Origin: Aureibaculum marinum
Lineage (GTDB): Bacteria > Bacteroidota > Bacteroidia > Flavobacteriales > Flavobacteriaceae
Reading direction: 5' to 3'
NCBI RefSeq assembly: GCF_003813905.1
Contig: NZ_RPFJ01000031.1
Location: forward strand, 1 to 44,651
Length of the DNA: 44,651 bases
Shown here: positions 17,864-25,894 of the stretch, piece by piece
Position numbering within the stretch: the first letter of the stretch is position 1
How the letters are laid out: each line of letters starts with the position of its first letter
Made by a program: the position numbers and the translations under genes
Notes under the pieces: generated by a model
The model's database searches: none
What the model was told of the DNA's origin: nothing
The model's input: the letters and a program-made list of their open reading frames with translations, nothing else

Positions 17864-18223
17864 TTAGAAATGATAAAAAGCATCTTTAATATGCTCAATT
17901 TCAAATTTTGTATTGTTTTTAATAATGGCAATAATATCAAATCTAACGTTTACATCTAAACCTTTTGAAACAACATAATGGTCAGTTGCCATTACCATTA
18001 ATTTAATTTTTTTATTACTAACAAAATCCTGTGGAAGTCCAAAATCTCGAGAAGAACGTGTTTTTACCTCAACAACAACCAGCGTATCCTCCTTTTGGGC
18101 AATAATATCTATTTCTGCTTTTAAATATCTATAGTTAATATCACATATAATATACCCGTTTTTCTTTAAATAAGCAATGGCTAACGCTTCTCCTTTGGTA
18201 CCTAAATCATTATGTTCTGCCAT
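17864..18223 (-). CDS. yraN: YraN family (UPF0102) predicted endonuclease
   Basis: A 119-residue protein with the restriction-endonuclease-like fold of the YraN family: an N-terminal helix with GTKGEALAIAYLKKNGY, then the PD-(D/E)XK core AEIDIIAQ...LVVVEVKTR (D and E-x-K about residues 38-54). Cellular role in most bacteria is unsettled; the fold suggests DNA processing. It follows the LD-carboxypeptidase gene by 67 bases on the same strand and is probably co-transcribed. Confidence 0.88.
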   Translation of the reverse strand: MAEHNDLGTKGEALAIAYLKKNGYIICDINYRYLKAEIDIIAQKEDTLVVVEVKTRSSRDFGLPQDFVSNKKIKLMVMATDHYVVSKGLDVNVRFDIIAIIKNNTKFEIEHIKDAFYHF

Positions 18224-18290
18224 AGAAAAAGTTTAATGTTAACACATTTATAAATTTTCATTCTTAAAAAGTGAACAGCACGAAAAATTT

Positions 18291-19283
18291 CTATTTTTCA
18301 AACTTAACAACCGTTTTACTTCCTTTTACTTTTAACTTAATTTCTCTTCCTAAAATAACAGTTCTATTATCTGTAATATGTCCAGCCGGAAAATCGAAAG
18401 CTACAGGGAAATCATAATCCTTAACAGCATCTAAAACTATTTCTTGATAGGTCATTCCAAATTCATCTGGCTCCGTTTTTCTATCAGATACGCCTCCAAT
18501 AACAAGCCCTTTACAGTGTTCAAAATACCCAGCTCTTTTAAGACTAATCATCATTCTATCAATATGATATAATGCCTCTCCAACTTCTTCTAAGTATAAG
18601 ATTTTATCCGTTGTATCTAATTGAGATTTTGACCCTAACATACTATAAACTAATGATAAGTTTCCTCCTACTACAACACCTTCGGCATTGCCTTCTCTGT
18701 TATACTCAGATTCAGCAACTCTATAATTAACACGTTTTCCAAAAAATGCTTTTTTTAACGATTTAATTGCAAATCGCTGTTCTTTATCATCAGGTTTATA
18801 TGTCAAAGGCATAATGCCATGCATAGTTTCAATTCCCATATTATGCACTTCATTATGAAATGCAGTAATATCTGAAAAACCAATAATCCATTTCGGATGT
18901 TGTTTAAATTTAGTAAAATCAAGATCATCTAAAATTCGAATAGAACCATAACCACCTCTAGCACACCAAATGGCTTTAACACCGGCATCATCTAAAGCAC
19001 TTTGAAAATCTTCTAATCGTTCTGCATCGGTACCAGCAAATCGATAATGTTGATTAAAAACATGATTTCCTAATTTCACATTTAATCCCCAACTTTCTAA
19101 TAAATTAATACCATTAATAACACCAGTACTATCTCTCACAATTCCAGCAGGTGCAACAATCATTACCGTATCTCCTTTTTGTAAACTTGGAGGTTTTATT
19201 AATGAAGTTTTAGTTGTATTCTGTCCAAAGGCAACTAATGTCATCAAAAAAAGGAAAAAAATGCCTGAAATTTTATGCTTCAT
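18291..19283 (-). CDS. ldcA: LD-carboxypeptidase (peptidase S66), exported
   Basis: A 330-residue S66 peptidase that should cut the L,D bond of murein tetrapeptides during cell-wall recycling. The catalytic triad is visible: nucleophile S137 in GFSDITAFH, Glu232 in LYLEEVGEALYHIDR and His302 in PAGHITDN; GGYGS (111-115) lines the site. A signal peptide (ISGIFFLFLMTLVAFGQ) indicates export, unlike the cytoplasmic E. coli enzyme. The ATG at 19283 is chosen because the minus-strand -7 element at 19326-19333 lies just upstream; a longer reading would begin inside the promoter. Confidence 0.88.
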   Translation of the reverse strand: MKHKISGIFFLFLMTLVAFGQNTTKTSLIKPPSLQKGDTVMIVAPAGIVRDSTGVINGINLLESWGLNVKLGNHVFNQHYRFAGTDAERLEDFQSALDDAGVKAIWCARGGYGSIRILDDLDFTKFKQHPKWIIGFSDITAFHNEVHNMGIETMHGIMPLTYKPDDKEQRFAIKSLKKAFFGKRVNYRVAESEYNREGNAEGVVVGGNLSLVYSMLGSKSQLDTTDKILYLEEVGEALYHIDRMMISLKRAGYFEHCKGLVIGGVSDRKTEPDEFGMTYQEIVLDAVKDYDFPVAFDFPAGHITDNRTVILGREIKLKVKGSKTVVKFEK

Positions 19284-19325
19284 AATTCTAATTGATTGTG
19301 TTTTTTGTAAAAATAGATAAAATGC

Positions 19326-19333
19326 CAAATATA
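19326..19333 (-). promoter_or_regulatory. -7 promoter element of the LD-carboxypeptidase gene
   Basis: The minus strand reads TATATTTG. The expected transcript start near 19319 leaves about 35 bases of leader before the ATG at 19283. It lies back to back with the metG promoter. Confidence 0.6.
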
Positions 19334-19357
19334 ACTAATGTTATGAGTGCTTTTTCT

Positions 19358-19365
19358 TATTTTTG
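19358..19365 (+). promoter_or_regulatory. -7 promoter element of metG
   Basis: TATTTTTG matches TAnnTTTG and precedes the metG ATG (19384) by 18 bases. Confidence 0.55.
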
Positions 19366-19383
19366 CCTTACTAAAATTTAGGA

Positions 19384-21453
19384 ATGAACACACCAAAAAG
19401 ATATACAATTACTGCGGCTTTACCTTATACAAATGGACCTGTTCATATTGGACATTTGGCTGGGGTTTATGTTCCTGCAGATATTTATGCTCGTTATCAA
19501 CGTTTACAAGGTAAAGATGTACTGCTAATTTGCGGTTCTGATGAACATGGAGTTCCTATTACCATAAAAGCTAAAAAAGAAGGTATTACTCCTCAACAAG
19601 TTGTTGATAAATACCATGAAATGATAAAAACATCATTCTCAGAATTTGGAATTTCATTTGATAATTACTCACGTACTTCTGCTAAAATTCATCATGATAC
19701 AGCCTCTGAGTTTTTTAAAAAACTATATGATGATGACAAGTTTATAGAAGAAACAAATAAACAGTTATACGATGCCGAAGCCAATCAATTTTTAGCAGAT
19801 CGATTTGTAATTGGTACATGTCCTAAATGTGGTTATGAAGAAAGTTATGGTGATCAATGTGAAAATTGTGGAACAAGTCATAACGCAACCGATTTGATTA
19901 ATCCTAAATCTGCCATTACAGGAAATACACCCACTTTAAAAGAAACCAAACACTGGTTTTTACCCTTAGATAAATACCAAGATTGGTTAAGAAGTTGGAT
20001 TGTTGAAGGTCATGCTAATGACTGGAAACCAAATGTATTAGGACAAGTAAAATCATGGTTAGATGATGGTTTAAGACCAAGAGCTGTAACTCGAGATTTA
20101 GATTGGGGTATTCCAGTTCCTGTAGAAGGAGGCGAAGGGAAAGTTCTTTATGTTTGGTTTGACGCTCCAATTGGCTACATATCATCTACCAAAGAATGGG
20201 CAGAACGTACTGGTAACAATTGGGAGCCTTATTGGAAAGATGAAAATACTAAATTATTGCATTTTATTGGTAAAGATAATATAGTATTTCACTGTATCAT
20301 CTTCCCTAGTATGCTTAAAGCAGAGGGTTCTTATATTTTACCTGAAAATGTACCTGCAAATGAATTTTTAAATTTAGAAGGAAACAAACTTTCCACTTCT
20401 AAAAATTGGGCCGTTTGGTTACATGAATATTTAGAAGATTTTCCTGACAAACAGGATGTTTTACGATACGTATTAACCGCTAATGCTCCTGAAACTAAAG
20501 ACAACGATTTTACATGGAAAGATTTTCAAGCGAGAAATAATAATGAATTGGTAGCCATTTTCGGTAATTTTATAAACCGAGTAGTAGTATTAACACAAAA
20601 ATATTATAATGGACTAGTACCAGCTCCAGGACAATTATCTGAACAAGATGAAGATACCTTGATGTTATTAAAAAAATATCCTCAAATAATATCAAAATCT
20701 ATTGAAAGATATCGATTTAGAGAAGCACAAACCGAATTGATGAATTTGGCTAGATTGGGCAATAAATACTTAGCCGATGAAGAACCTTGGAAAGTTATTA
20801 AACAAGACGAAGAACGTGTTAAAACAATTATGTTCGTTGCCTTACAAATTGCAACAGGATTGTCAATTTTAAGTGAACCGTTTCTGCCTTTTACTTCAAC
20901 TAAATTAAAAAACATTCTAAATGTTAGTTCTGTAAAAAGTAATGTTGATAGCCCATGGAACGATGTTTCTAAAAATGATACACTTTTAAAACCTGGCCAT
21001 CAAATTGGTAAAGCAGAATTATTGTTTACTAAAGTAGAAGATAGTGAAATACAAAAACAATTAGACAAACTTACTGCTTCTAAAAAAGCAAATGAAATCT
21101 CTAACCAATCTGTTGAACCTCAAAAAGAAACTATTTCATTTGACGATTTTACTAAACTCGACATTAGAATTGGCACGATTTTAGAAGCTACAAAAGTGCC
21201 TAAAACGAAAAAGCTATTACAACTAAAAGTTGATGTAGGTATTGATGTAAGAACAATTGTTTCTGGTATCGCTGAAAGTTTTAATCCAGATGCTATTATT
21301 GGACAAAAAGTATCAGTTTTAACCAATTTAGCTCCAAGAACCATTCGTGGTGTTGAAAGTCAAGGTATGATTTTAATGTGTGACACCCCAGATGGAAAAT
21401 TGGCTTTTGTTGAACCTGATAGCAACGTTAAAAATGGCGAAAGAGTAAGCTAA
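19384..21453 (+). CDS. metG: Methionyl-tRNA synthetase with C-terminal tRNA-binding domain
   Basis: A 689-residue class I synthetase that charges tRNA(Met). HIGH at residues 21-24 ([14 protein letters not shown]), a four-Cys zinc knuckle ([18 protein letters not shown]), the signature KLSTS at 335-339 in place of KMSKS, the helical anticodon domain, and a C-terminal EMAPII/Arc1p-like OB fold ([24 protein letters not shown]...VSGIAE, about 585-689). Full family length, ATG start, own -7 promoter. Confidence 0.97.
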   Translation: MNTPKRYTITAALPYTNGPVHIGHLAGVYVPADIYARYQRLQGKDVLLICGSDEHGVPITIKAKKEGITPQQVVDKYHEMIKTSFSEFGISFDNYSRTSAKIHHDTASEFFKKLYDDDKFIEETNKQLYDAEANQFLADRFVIGTCPKCGYEESYGDQCENCGTSHNATDLINPKSAITGNTPTLKETKHWFLPLDKYQDWLRSWIVEGHANDWKPNVLGQVKSWLDDGLRPRAVTRDLDWGIPVPVEGGEGKVLYVWFDAPIGYISSTKEWAERTGNNWEPYWKDENTKLLHFIGKDNIVFHCIIFPSMLKAEGSYILPENVPANEFLNLEGNKLSTSKNWAVWLHEYLEDFPDKQDVLRYVLTANAPETKDNDFTWKDFQARNNNELVAIFGNFINRVVVLTQKYYNGLVPAPGQLSEQDEDTLMLLKKYPQIISKSIERYRFREAQTELMNLARLGNKYLADEEPWKVIKQDEERVKTIMFVALQIATGLSILSEPFLPFTSTKLKNILNVSSVKSNVDSPWNDVSKNDTLLKPGHQIGKAELLFTKVEDSEIQKQLDKLTASKKANEISNQSVEPQKETISFDDFTKLDIRIGTILEATKVPKTKKLLQLKVDVGIDVRTIVSGIAESFNPDAIIGQKVSVLTNLAPRTIRGVESQGMILMCDTPDGKLAFVEPDSNVKNGERVS

Positions 21454-21482
21454 ATTAGTATTTACTCTAAAAAATAAGTAAT

Positions 21483-21510
21483 ATGCTCAAAAAAATAAAT
21501 AAAAGAGCAT
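21483..21510. repeat. Inverted repeat downstream of metG
   Basis: Arms ATGCTC (21483-21488) and GAGCAT (21505-21510) flank a 16-base A-rich loop between metG and the following lipoprotein gene. There is no T-run after the plus-strand hairpin, so it is a weak terminator candidate at best. Confidence 0.3.
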
Positions 21511-21546
21511 AGTAAATTACTGCTTGTGTTCAAAAATTTTATAAGT

Positions 21547-22329
21547 ATGAAAACACTGTATATACCAATAATTATTGTTGCCATTATTTTAGCAAGTTGC
21601 AACGTTAAAAAGCCAGTTACTAACTCAGAAAAAGAACAAATGGTTGACTTACACAACAGCATGAATTCATTAGATTGGAATGGTACATACCAAGCTACTT
21701 TACCGTGTGCAGATTGCGAAGGTATTAAAACTGTACTTACACTTAATAACGATTTAACATTTATTAAAAAGTATAAATACCTTAGTAAACTCGATACCAT
21801 TTTTGAAGATAAGGGTTCTTTTTCTTGGAATAAAACAGGACAAATTATCACATTGAATAATAACAATCATGAACAGTATTTTGTTGGCGAAAATAGAATT
21901 TGGAAATTAGATGAAAACGGTAATAAAATTAGTGGAAATTTAGCCGAAATGTATATTCTAAAAAAAGATATAGCTCAACTTACAGACCGTCATTGGAACT
22001 TAATTGAGCTCAATGGTAAAAAAATTGAGTACAATAAAAAAGCAGGCAACCAGCCCTATATTATCTTAAGACCAGATGAAGAAAATAAGGTTTATGGAAA
22101 TGCGGGTTGTAATCGTTTTTTTGGCTCATTTGAACTTAAAGAAGGGAATGGAATTACTTTTTCTCAAATGGGAGCTACAAAAATGTACTGCTCTAGCATG
22201 GAAATAGAAGATCAGTTTTTAAAAGTACTAAATACTGCTGATAACTATTCAATAAACGGTGATACTATGACATTAAATAAAGCTAGAATGGCCCCTTTGG
22301 CAAAATTTGAAGTGGCTTATTTTAATTAG
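21547..22329 (+). CDS. NlpE-like/META-domain lipoprotein
   Basis: A 260-residue lipoprotein with lipobox ILASC (Cys18). Residues about 40-130 match the NlpE N-terminal domain (WNGTYQATLPCADCEGIKTVLTL, with the CADC pair that in enterobacteria is linked to copper response and envelope sensing). Residues about 145-258 match a META domain (HWNLIELNGK, NAGCNRFFGSFEL, MGATKMYCSSMEIEDQFLKVL). This combination is frequent in Bacteroidetes envelope proteins, with roles in metal or envelope stress suspected but unproven. ATG 21547 is preferred over an in-frame GTG at 21526 because it places the signal peptide properly. Confidence 0.85.
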   Translation: MKTLYIPIIIVAIILASCNVKKPVTNSEKEQMVDLHNSMNSLDWNGTYQATLPCADCEGIKTVLTLNNDLTFIKKYKYLSKLDTIFEDKGSFSWNKTGQIITLNNNNHEQYFVGENRIWKLDENGNKISGNLAEMYILKKDIAQLTDRHWNLIELNGKKIEYNKKAGNQPYIILRPDEENKVYGNAGCNRFFGSFELKEGNGITFSQMGATKMYCSSMEIEDQFLKVLNTADNYSINGDTMTLNKARMAPLAKFEVAYFN

Positions 22330-22508
22330 AATTCAATTTATAGTACTTTAAAACTTTACAAAACTCTTATTCACTAATACTTTGTTTATTATTAGTAACT
22401 AAATTACTTATAACGTTTAATTTTCAAAACTAAAATTTTAACACAAATCTTATTTAGATTGAATAAAAATAACTAATTTTACCTCGTTATTTTATTACTA
22501 TTTACGTT

Positions 22509-22667
22509 TTGGGTAAAAAGAAGAAAAAGAAAGCAATTAAAAAATTACAGAAGTTAGGTATGATACCTAATAAAGTTAAAAGTGATTGCTGCAAGAAATA
22601 TAAAAAAAGTGAACAAAAACGTTGTAAAAAATGTCCTTGTTTTGATTTGCTCAAAAAAGTAGCATAA
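22509..22667 (+). CDS. Small Lys/Cys-rich protein, 52 residues
   Basis: A short frame too small for usual gene finding: TTG start at 22509 (reading MGKKKKKKAIKKLQKLGMIP), stop TAA 22665-22667. It has a very basic N-terminal half and five cysteines in the second half (CC at 27-28, then C39, C42 and C44 in CKKCPCFDLL). The Cys spacing suggests metal binding; the basic part suggests nucleic-acid or ribosome contact. It fills most of a 401-base gap between the lipoprotein gene and tex. I recall similar small proteins in related flavobacteria, but cannot check. An ATT or other upstream start is possible. No function is assigned. Confidence 0.6.
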   Translation: MGKKKKKKAIKKLQKLGMIPNKVKSDCCKKYKKSEQKRCKKCPCFDLLKKVA

Positions 22668-22730
22668 CCTTTTTAAAATTCATTTTTTCTACAAGATAGT
22701 TTTTTATATTGCGTTCTTTTAAATTAAGTA

Positions 22731-24851
22731 ATGCTAAACTATATAAAACTTCACACCAATCTCTCTGAAAAAAGTATTAAAAATACTATTGAACTTCTCA
22801 ATCAAGATTGTACCATTCCGTTTATTTCTCGTTATAGAAAAGAAGCTACAGGGAATTTAGACGAGGTTCAAATTGGTGACATTGTTAATTATAAAGAACA
22901 ATACGAAACCCTAGAAAAACGAAAACTTTCAATTCTAAAATCTTTAGAAGAGCAAGATGTTTTAACTGAAAATCTTAAGCAAAAGGTTAAATTGGCAACT
23001 GATTTAACTACTTTAGAAGATCTATATTTACCTTTCAAGAAAAAGCGTAAAACCAAAGCAGAAACCGCTCGTAAAAATGGATTAGAACCTTTGGCTAAAA
23101 TTATAATGAGTCAAAATGCAAGTGATATTGAATCCATTGCCTATAAATACATTAACAATGAAGTAAAATCAATCGAAGGTGCCTTAGAAGGTGCAAGACA
23201 TATTATAGCAGAATGGATAAATGAACGCACTGACATTAGAAATAACATCCGTAAACAACTAGAACGCTATGCACAAATTACTACAACAGTAATTTCCACA
23301 AAAAAAGAAGATGAAAAAGCTCAAAAATATAGAGACTATTTCGATTGGTCAGAAAGCTTAAATAGATGTCCATCTCATCGTTTATTGGCTATTTTACGTG
23401 CAGAAAAAGAAGGATTTATACGCATAAAAATTGAAATTGACCATGATAAGGCGTTATATAACATAGAAAATCGCATTATACGATCTGACGGAGAACCTGC
23501 AAAACAAATAAAACTGGCTATACAAGATTCTTATAAACGTTTACTTTTCCCTGCTTTATCAAATGAAATTTTAAACCTAACCAAAGAAAAAGCAGATGAT
23601 AATGCAATTCAAGTATTCGCTAAAAATTTAAAACAATTACTATTAGGAGCTCCCTTAGGTGAGAAAAATATTTTAGCTATTGATCCTGGGTTTAGAACAG
23701 GCTGTAAATTAGTTTGCTTAAATGCTCAAGGTGCACTAGAACATAACGAAACCATCTATCCTCACGCTCCACAAAATGACAATATTGGAGCTATTAAAAA
23801 AATTAGTTCATTGATAGATGCTTATAAAATAGAAGCAATTGCCATTGGTAACGGTACTGCATCGAGAGAAACGGAACGTCTTATACGCAAAATTAGATTC
23901 AATAAAGACATTCAAGTTTTTGTGGTAAGTGAAGCTGGAGCATCTATTTATTCAGCTTCAAAAATTGCCCGTGATGAGTTTCCTAATTATGATGTTACCG
24001 TACGTGGTGCTGTTTCTATTGGTAGAAGATTAGCAGATCCCTTAGCTGAATTAGTAAAAATTGATCCAAAATCTATCGGTGTTGGACAATATCAGCATGA
24101 TGTAGATCAAAATAAATTAAAAAGTAGTTTAGATACTGTTGTAGAAAGTTGTGTAAATACAATTGGCGTAAATGTAAATACCGCAAGTGAATCATTATTA
24201 AGTTATGTTTCTGGTATAGGCACTAAATTGGCAGAAAATATTGTAGCTTATCGAGATAAAAATGGTCCATTTAAATCAAGAAGTGATATAAAAAAAGTGC
24301 CTCGTCTAGGCGATAAAGCCTTTGAACAAAGTGCAGGGTTTCTTCGTATTAAAAATGCTAAAAATCCGTTAGATGATTCTGCGGTACATCCTGAAAGCTA
24401 TGGTATTGTAAAACAAATGGCAAAAGATATAAAAAAAGATGTTAAAGATTTAATTGGAAATAAACTGACACTAGAAAAAATAGACCTGCAAAAATACACA
24501 AGTACTACTGTAGGTTTACCAACCCTAACGGACATCATTTCTGAATTAGAAAAACCAGGACTTGATCCTCGTGAAAAAGCAAAGGTCTTTACCTTTAACC
24601 AAGATATAAAAACTATAAATGACGTTAAAGAAGGACAGTTACTTCCTGGAATTGTCAATAACATAACCAATTTTGGCTGTTTTGTAGATATTGGAATCAA
24701 AGAAAGTGGTTTAATTCACGTTTCAAATCTTTCCGACAATTTTGTTAAAGATGTAAATGAACATGTTAGTTTACATCAACAACTTATAGTAAAAGTACTA
24801 GAAGTTGATGTGGCAAGAAAACGAATACAATTAAAACTTCATAAAGGCTAA
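22731..24851 (+). CDS. tex: Tex family RNA-binding transcription accessory protein
   Basis: A 706-residue Tex protein. Visible in order: the N-terminal helical region with TIPFISRYRKEATGNLDE, the YqgF/RNase H-like domain (ILAIDPGFRTGCKLVCL, AIGNGTASRETE, EAGASIYSASKIARDEFP), helix-hairpin-helix repeats (VNTASESLLSYVSGIGTKLAENIVAYR, KVPRLGDKAFEQSAGFLRI) and a C-terminal S1 domain (about 635-704, LLPGIVNNITNFGCFVDIG...IQLKL). Tex binds nucleic acids and influences transcription. Family length is normal and the ATG is unambiguous. Confidence 0.95.
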   Translation: MLNYIKLHTNLSEKSIKNTIELLNQDCTIPFISRYRKEATGNLDEVQIGDIVNYKEQYETLEKRKLSILKSLEEQDVLTENLKQKVKLATDLTTLEDLYLPFKKKRKTKAETARKNGLEPLAKIIMSQNASDIESIAYKYINNEVKSIEGALEGARHIIAEWINERTDIRNNIRKQLERYAQITTTVISTKKEDEKAQKYRDYFDWSESLNRCPSHRLLAILRAEKEGFIRIKIEIDHDKALYNIENRIIRSDGEPAKQIKLAIQDSYKRLLFPALSNEILNLTKEKADDNAIQVFAKNLKQLLLGAPLGEKNILAIDPGFRTGCKLVCLNAQGALEHNETIYPHAPQNDNIGAIKKISSLIDAYKIEAIAIGNGTASRETERLIRKIRFNKDIQVFVVSEAGASIYSASKIARDEFPNYDVTVRGAVSIGRRLADPLAELVKIDPKSIGVGQYQHDVDQNKLKSSLDTVVESCVNTIGVNVNTASESLLSYVSGIGTKLAENIVAYRDKNGPFKSRSDIKKVPRLGDKAFEQSAGFLRIKNAKNPLDDSAVHPESYGIVKQMAKDIKKDVKDLIGNKLTLEKIDLQKYTSTTVGLPTLTDIISELEKPGLDPREKAKVFTFNQDIKTINDVKEGQLLPGIVNNITNFGCFVDIGIKESGLIHVSNLSDNFVKDVNEHVSLHQQLIVKVLEVDVARKRIQLKLHKG

Positions 24852-24904
24852 AATAACATTTAAAATCTTAACCAATTCTTAAGTTTTAATCTTATAAAGT
24901 ATAC

Positions 24905-24912
24905 TAATTTTG
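24905..24912 (+). promoter_or_regulatory. -7 promoter element of the EamA permease gene
   Basis: TAATTTTG matches TAnnTTTG, 17 bases before the ATG at 24930. Confidence 0.55.
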
Positions 24913-24929
24913 CACATTTTTATTATGTG

Positions 24930-25832
24930 ATGAATAAACCAAGATTAGCATTAGCCGTAGGAATAATATGTATTAGTATTTTTCCAGTTTTAGTAAAACT
25001 AAGTATGGTATCTGGCATCATTTCTGCCTTTTATAGAATGGCATTTTCTAGCCTTTTGATTATACCTTATGTTTTAATATTTAAAAGTTTTAAATTTCCA
25101 ACATTAAAAGTAACCTTACTAAGTGTACTTTGTGGTGTTATTTTTGCTTCTGACGTTACCGTTTGGAATATTGCAATTATTAATTCAACAGCCACACAAG
25201 CCTCTTTACTGACTAACCTATCTCCTATTTGGGTAGGCATTGGTGCGTTCTTCTTCCTAAAAGACAAACCTAAAAGAAATTTTTGGATAGGTACTATTAT
25301 TGCCATATTAGGAATGATACTACTTGTAGGCGTTGACGTGTTTAAAAATTTAGATTTTGATATTGCCTTTGCTTTTGGCGTCCTTTCAGGAGTGCTATAT
25401 GCTTTTTACATGCTAATTAGTAAGAATATACTTAATCAAATAAACGTTTGGGGTTTTATGTCAATAAGCCTCACTTCAGCAACATTTTTTTTAGGAATTC
25501 TGAGTTATTTTAGCAACGAATCTTTTACAGGGTTTTCTGGGACTAGTTGGATAATACTAGTTACAATGGCCGTAGTGTGTCAATTAACAGCTTGGCTACT
25601 TATTAGCTACGCAACTCAAAATATGCGTGCTACACGTGTTTCTGTTAGTTTATTAGGGCAAGCAATATTGGCTTCAATATTAGCTTGGCTGTTTTTAAAT
25701 GAAGAAATTACTTTACAAATGATTTTTGGTGGAATAATTCTACTTTTTGGTATATGGGTTACCTTTTTTACAACTCCAATTCGTTTAAGCAGAACTAGAT
25801 ATAAACATTTAAAAAAGGGTATTAAAATCTAA
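24930..25832 (+). CDS. EamA/DMT family permease
   Basis: A 300-residue membrane protein with about ten hydrophobic helices and the two EamA repeats (AFYRMAFSSLLIIPYVL in the first; LLGQAILASILAWLFLNEEITLQMIFGGIILLFGIW in the second). Drug/metabolite transporter family members usually export metabolites or amino acids; no substrate can be inferred. ATG 24930 is used; the GTG immediately before it is also in frame. The C-terminus is basic (RTRYKHLKKGIKI). A strong bidirectional terminator follows. Confidence 0.9.
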   Translation: MNKPRLALAVGIICISIFPVLVKLSMVSGIISAFYRMAFSSLLIIPYVLIFKSFKFPTLKVTLLSVLCGVIFASDVTVWNIAIINSTATQASLLTNLSPIWVGIGAFFFLKDKPKRNFWIGTIIAILGMILLVGVDVFKNLDFDIAFAFGVLSGVLYAFYMLISKNILNQINVWGFMSISLTSATFFLGILSYFSNESFTGFSGTSWIILVTMAVVCQLTAWLLISYATQNMRATRVSVSLLGQAILASILAWLFLNEEITLQMIFGGIILLFGIWVTFFTTPIRLSRTRYKHLKKGIKI

Positions 25833-25850
25833 ACATAGATTTTATAAAAA

Positions 25851-25888
25851 TTAAAAGTCCTTATCATTTAAACGATAAGGACTTTTAA
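25851..25888. terminator. Bidirectional terminator between the EamA gene and ppc
   Basis: Perfect 15-base arms TTAAAAGTCCTTATC and GATAAGGACTTTTAA with an 8-base loop. Terminal A/T tracts give a U-run on either strand, and it lies between two converging genes. Confidence 0.85.
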
Positions 25889-25894
25889 TAGTTT

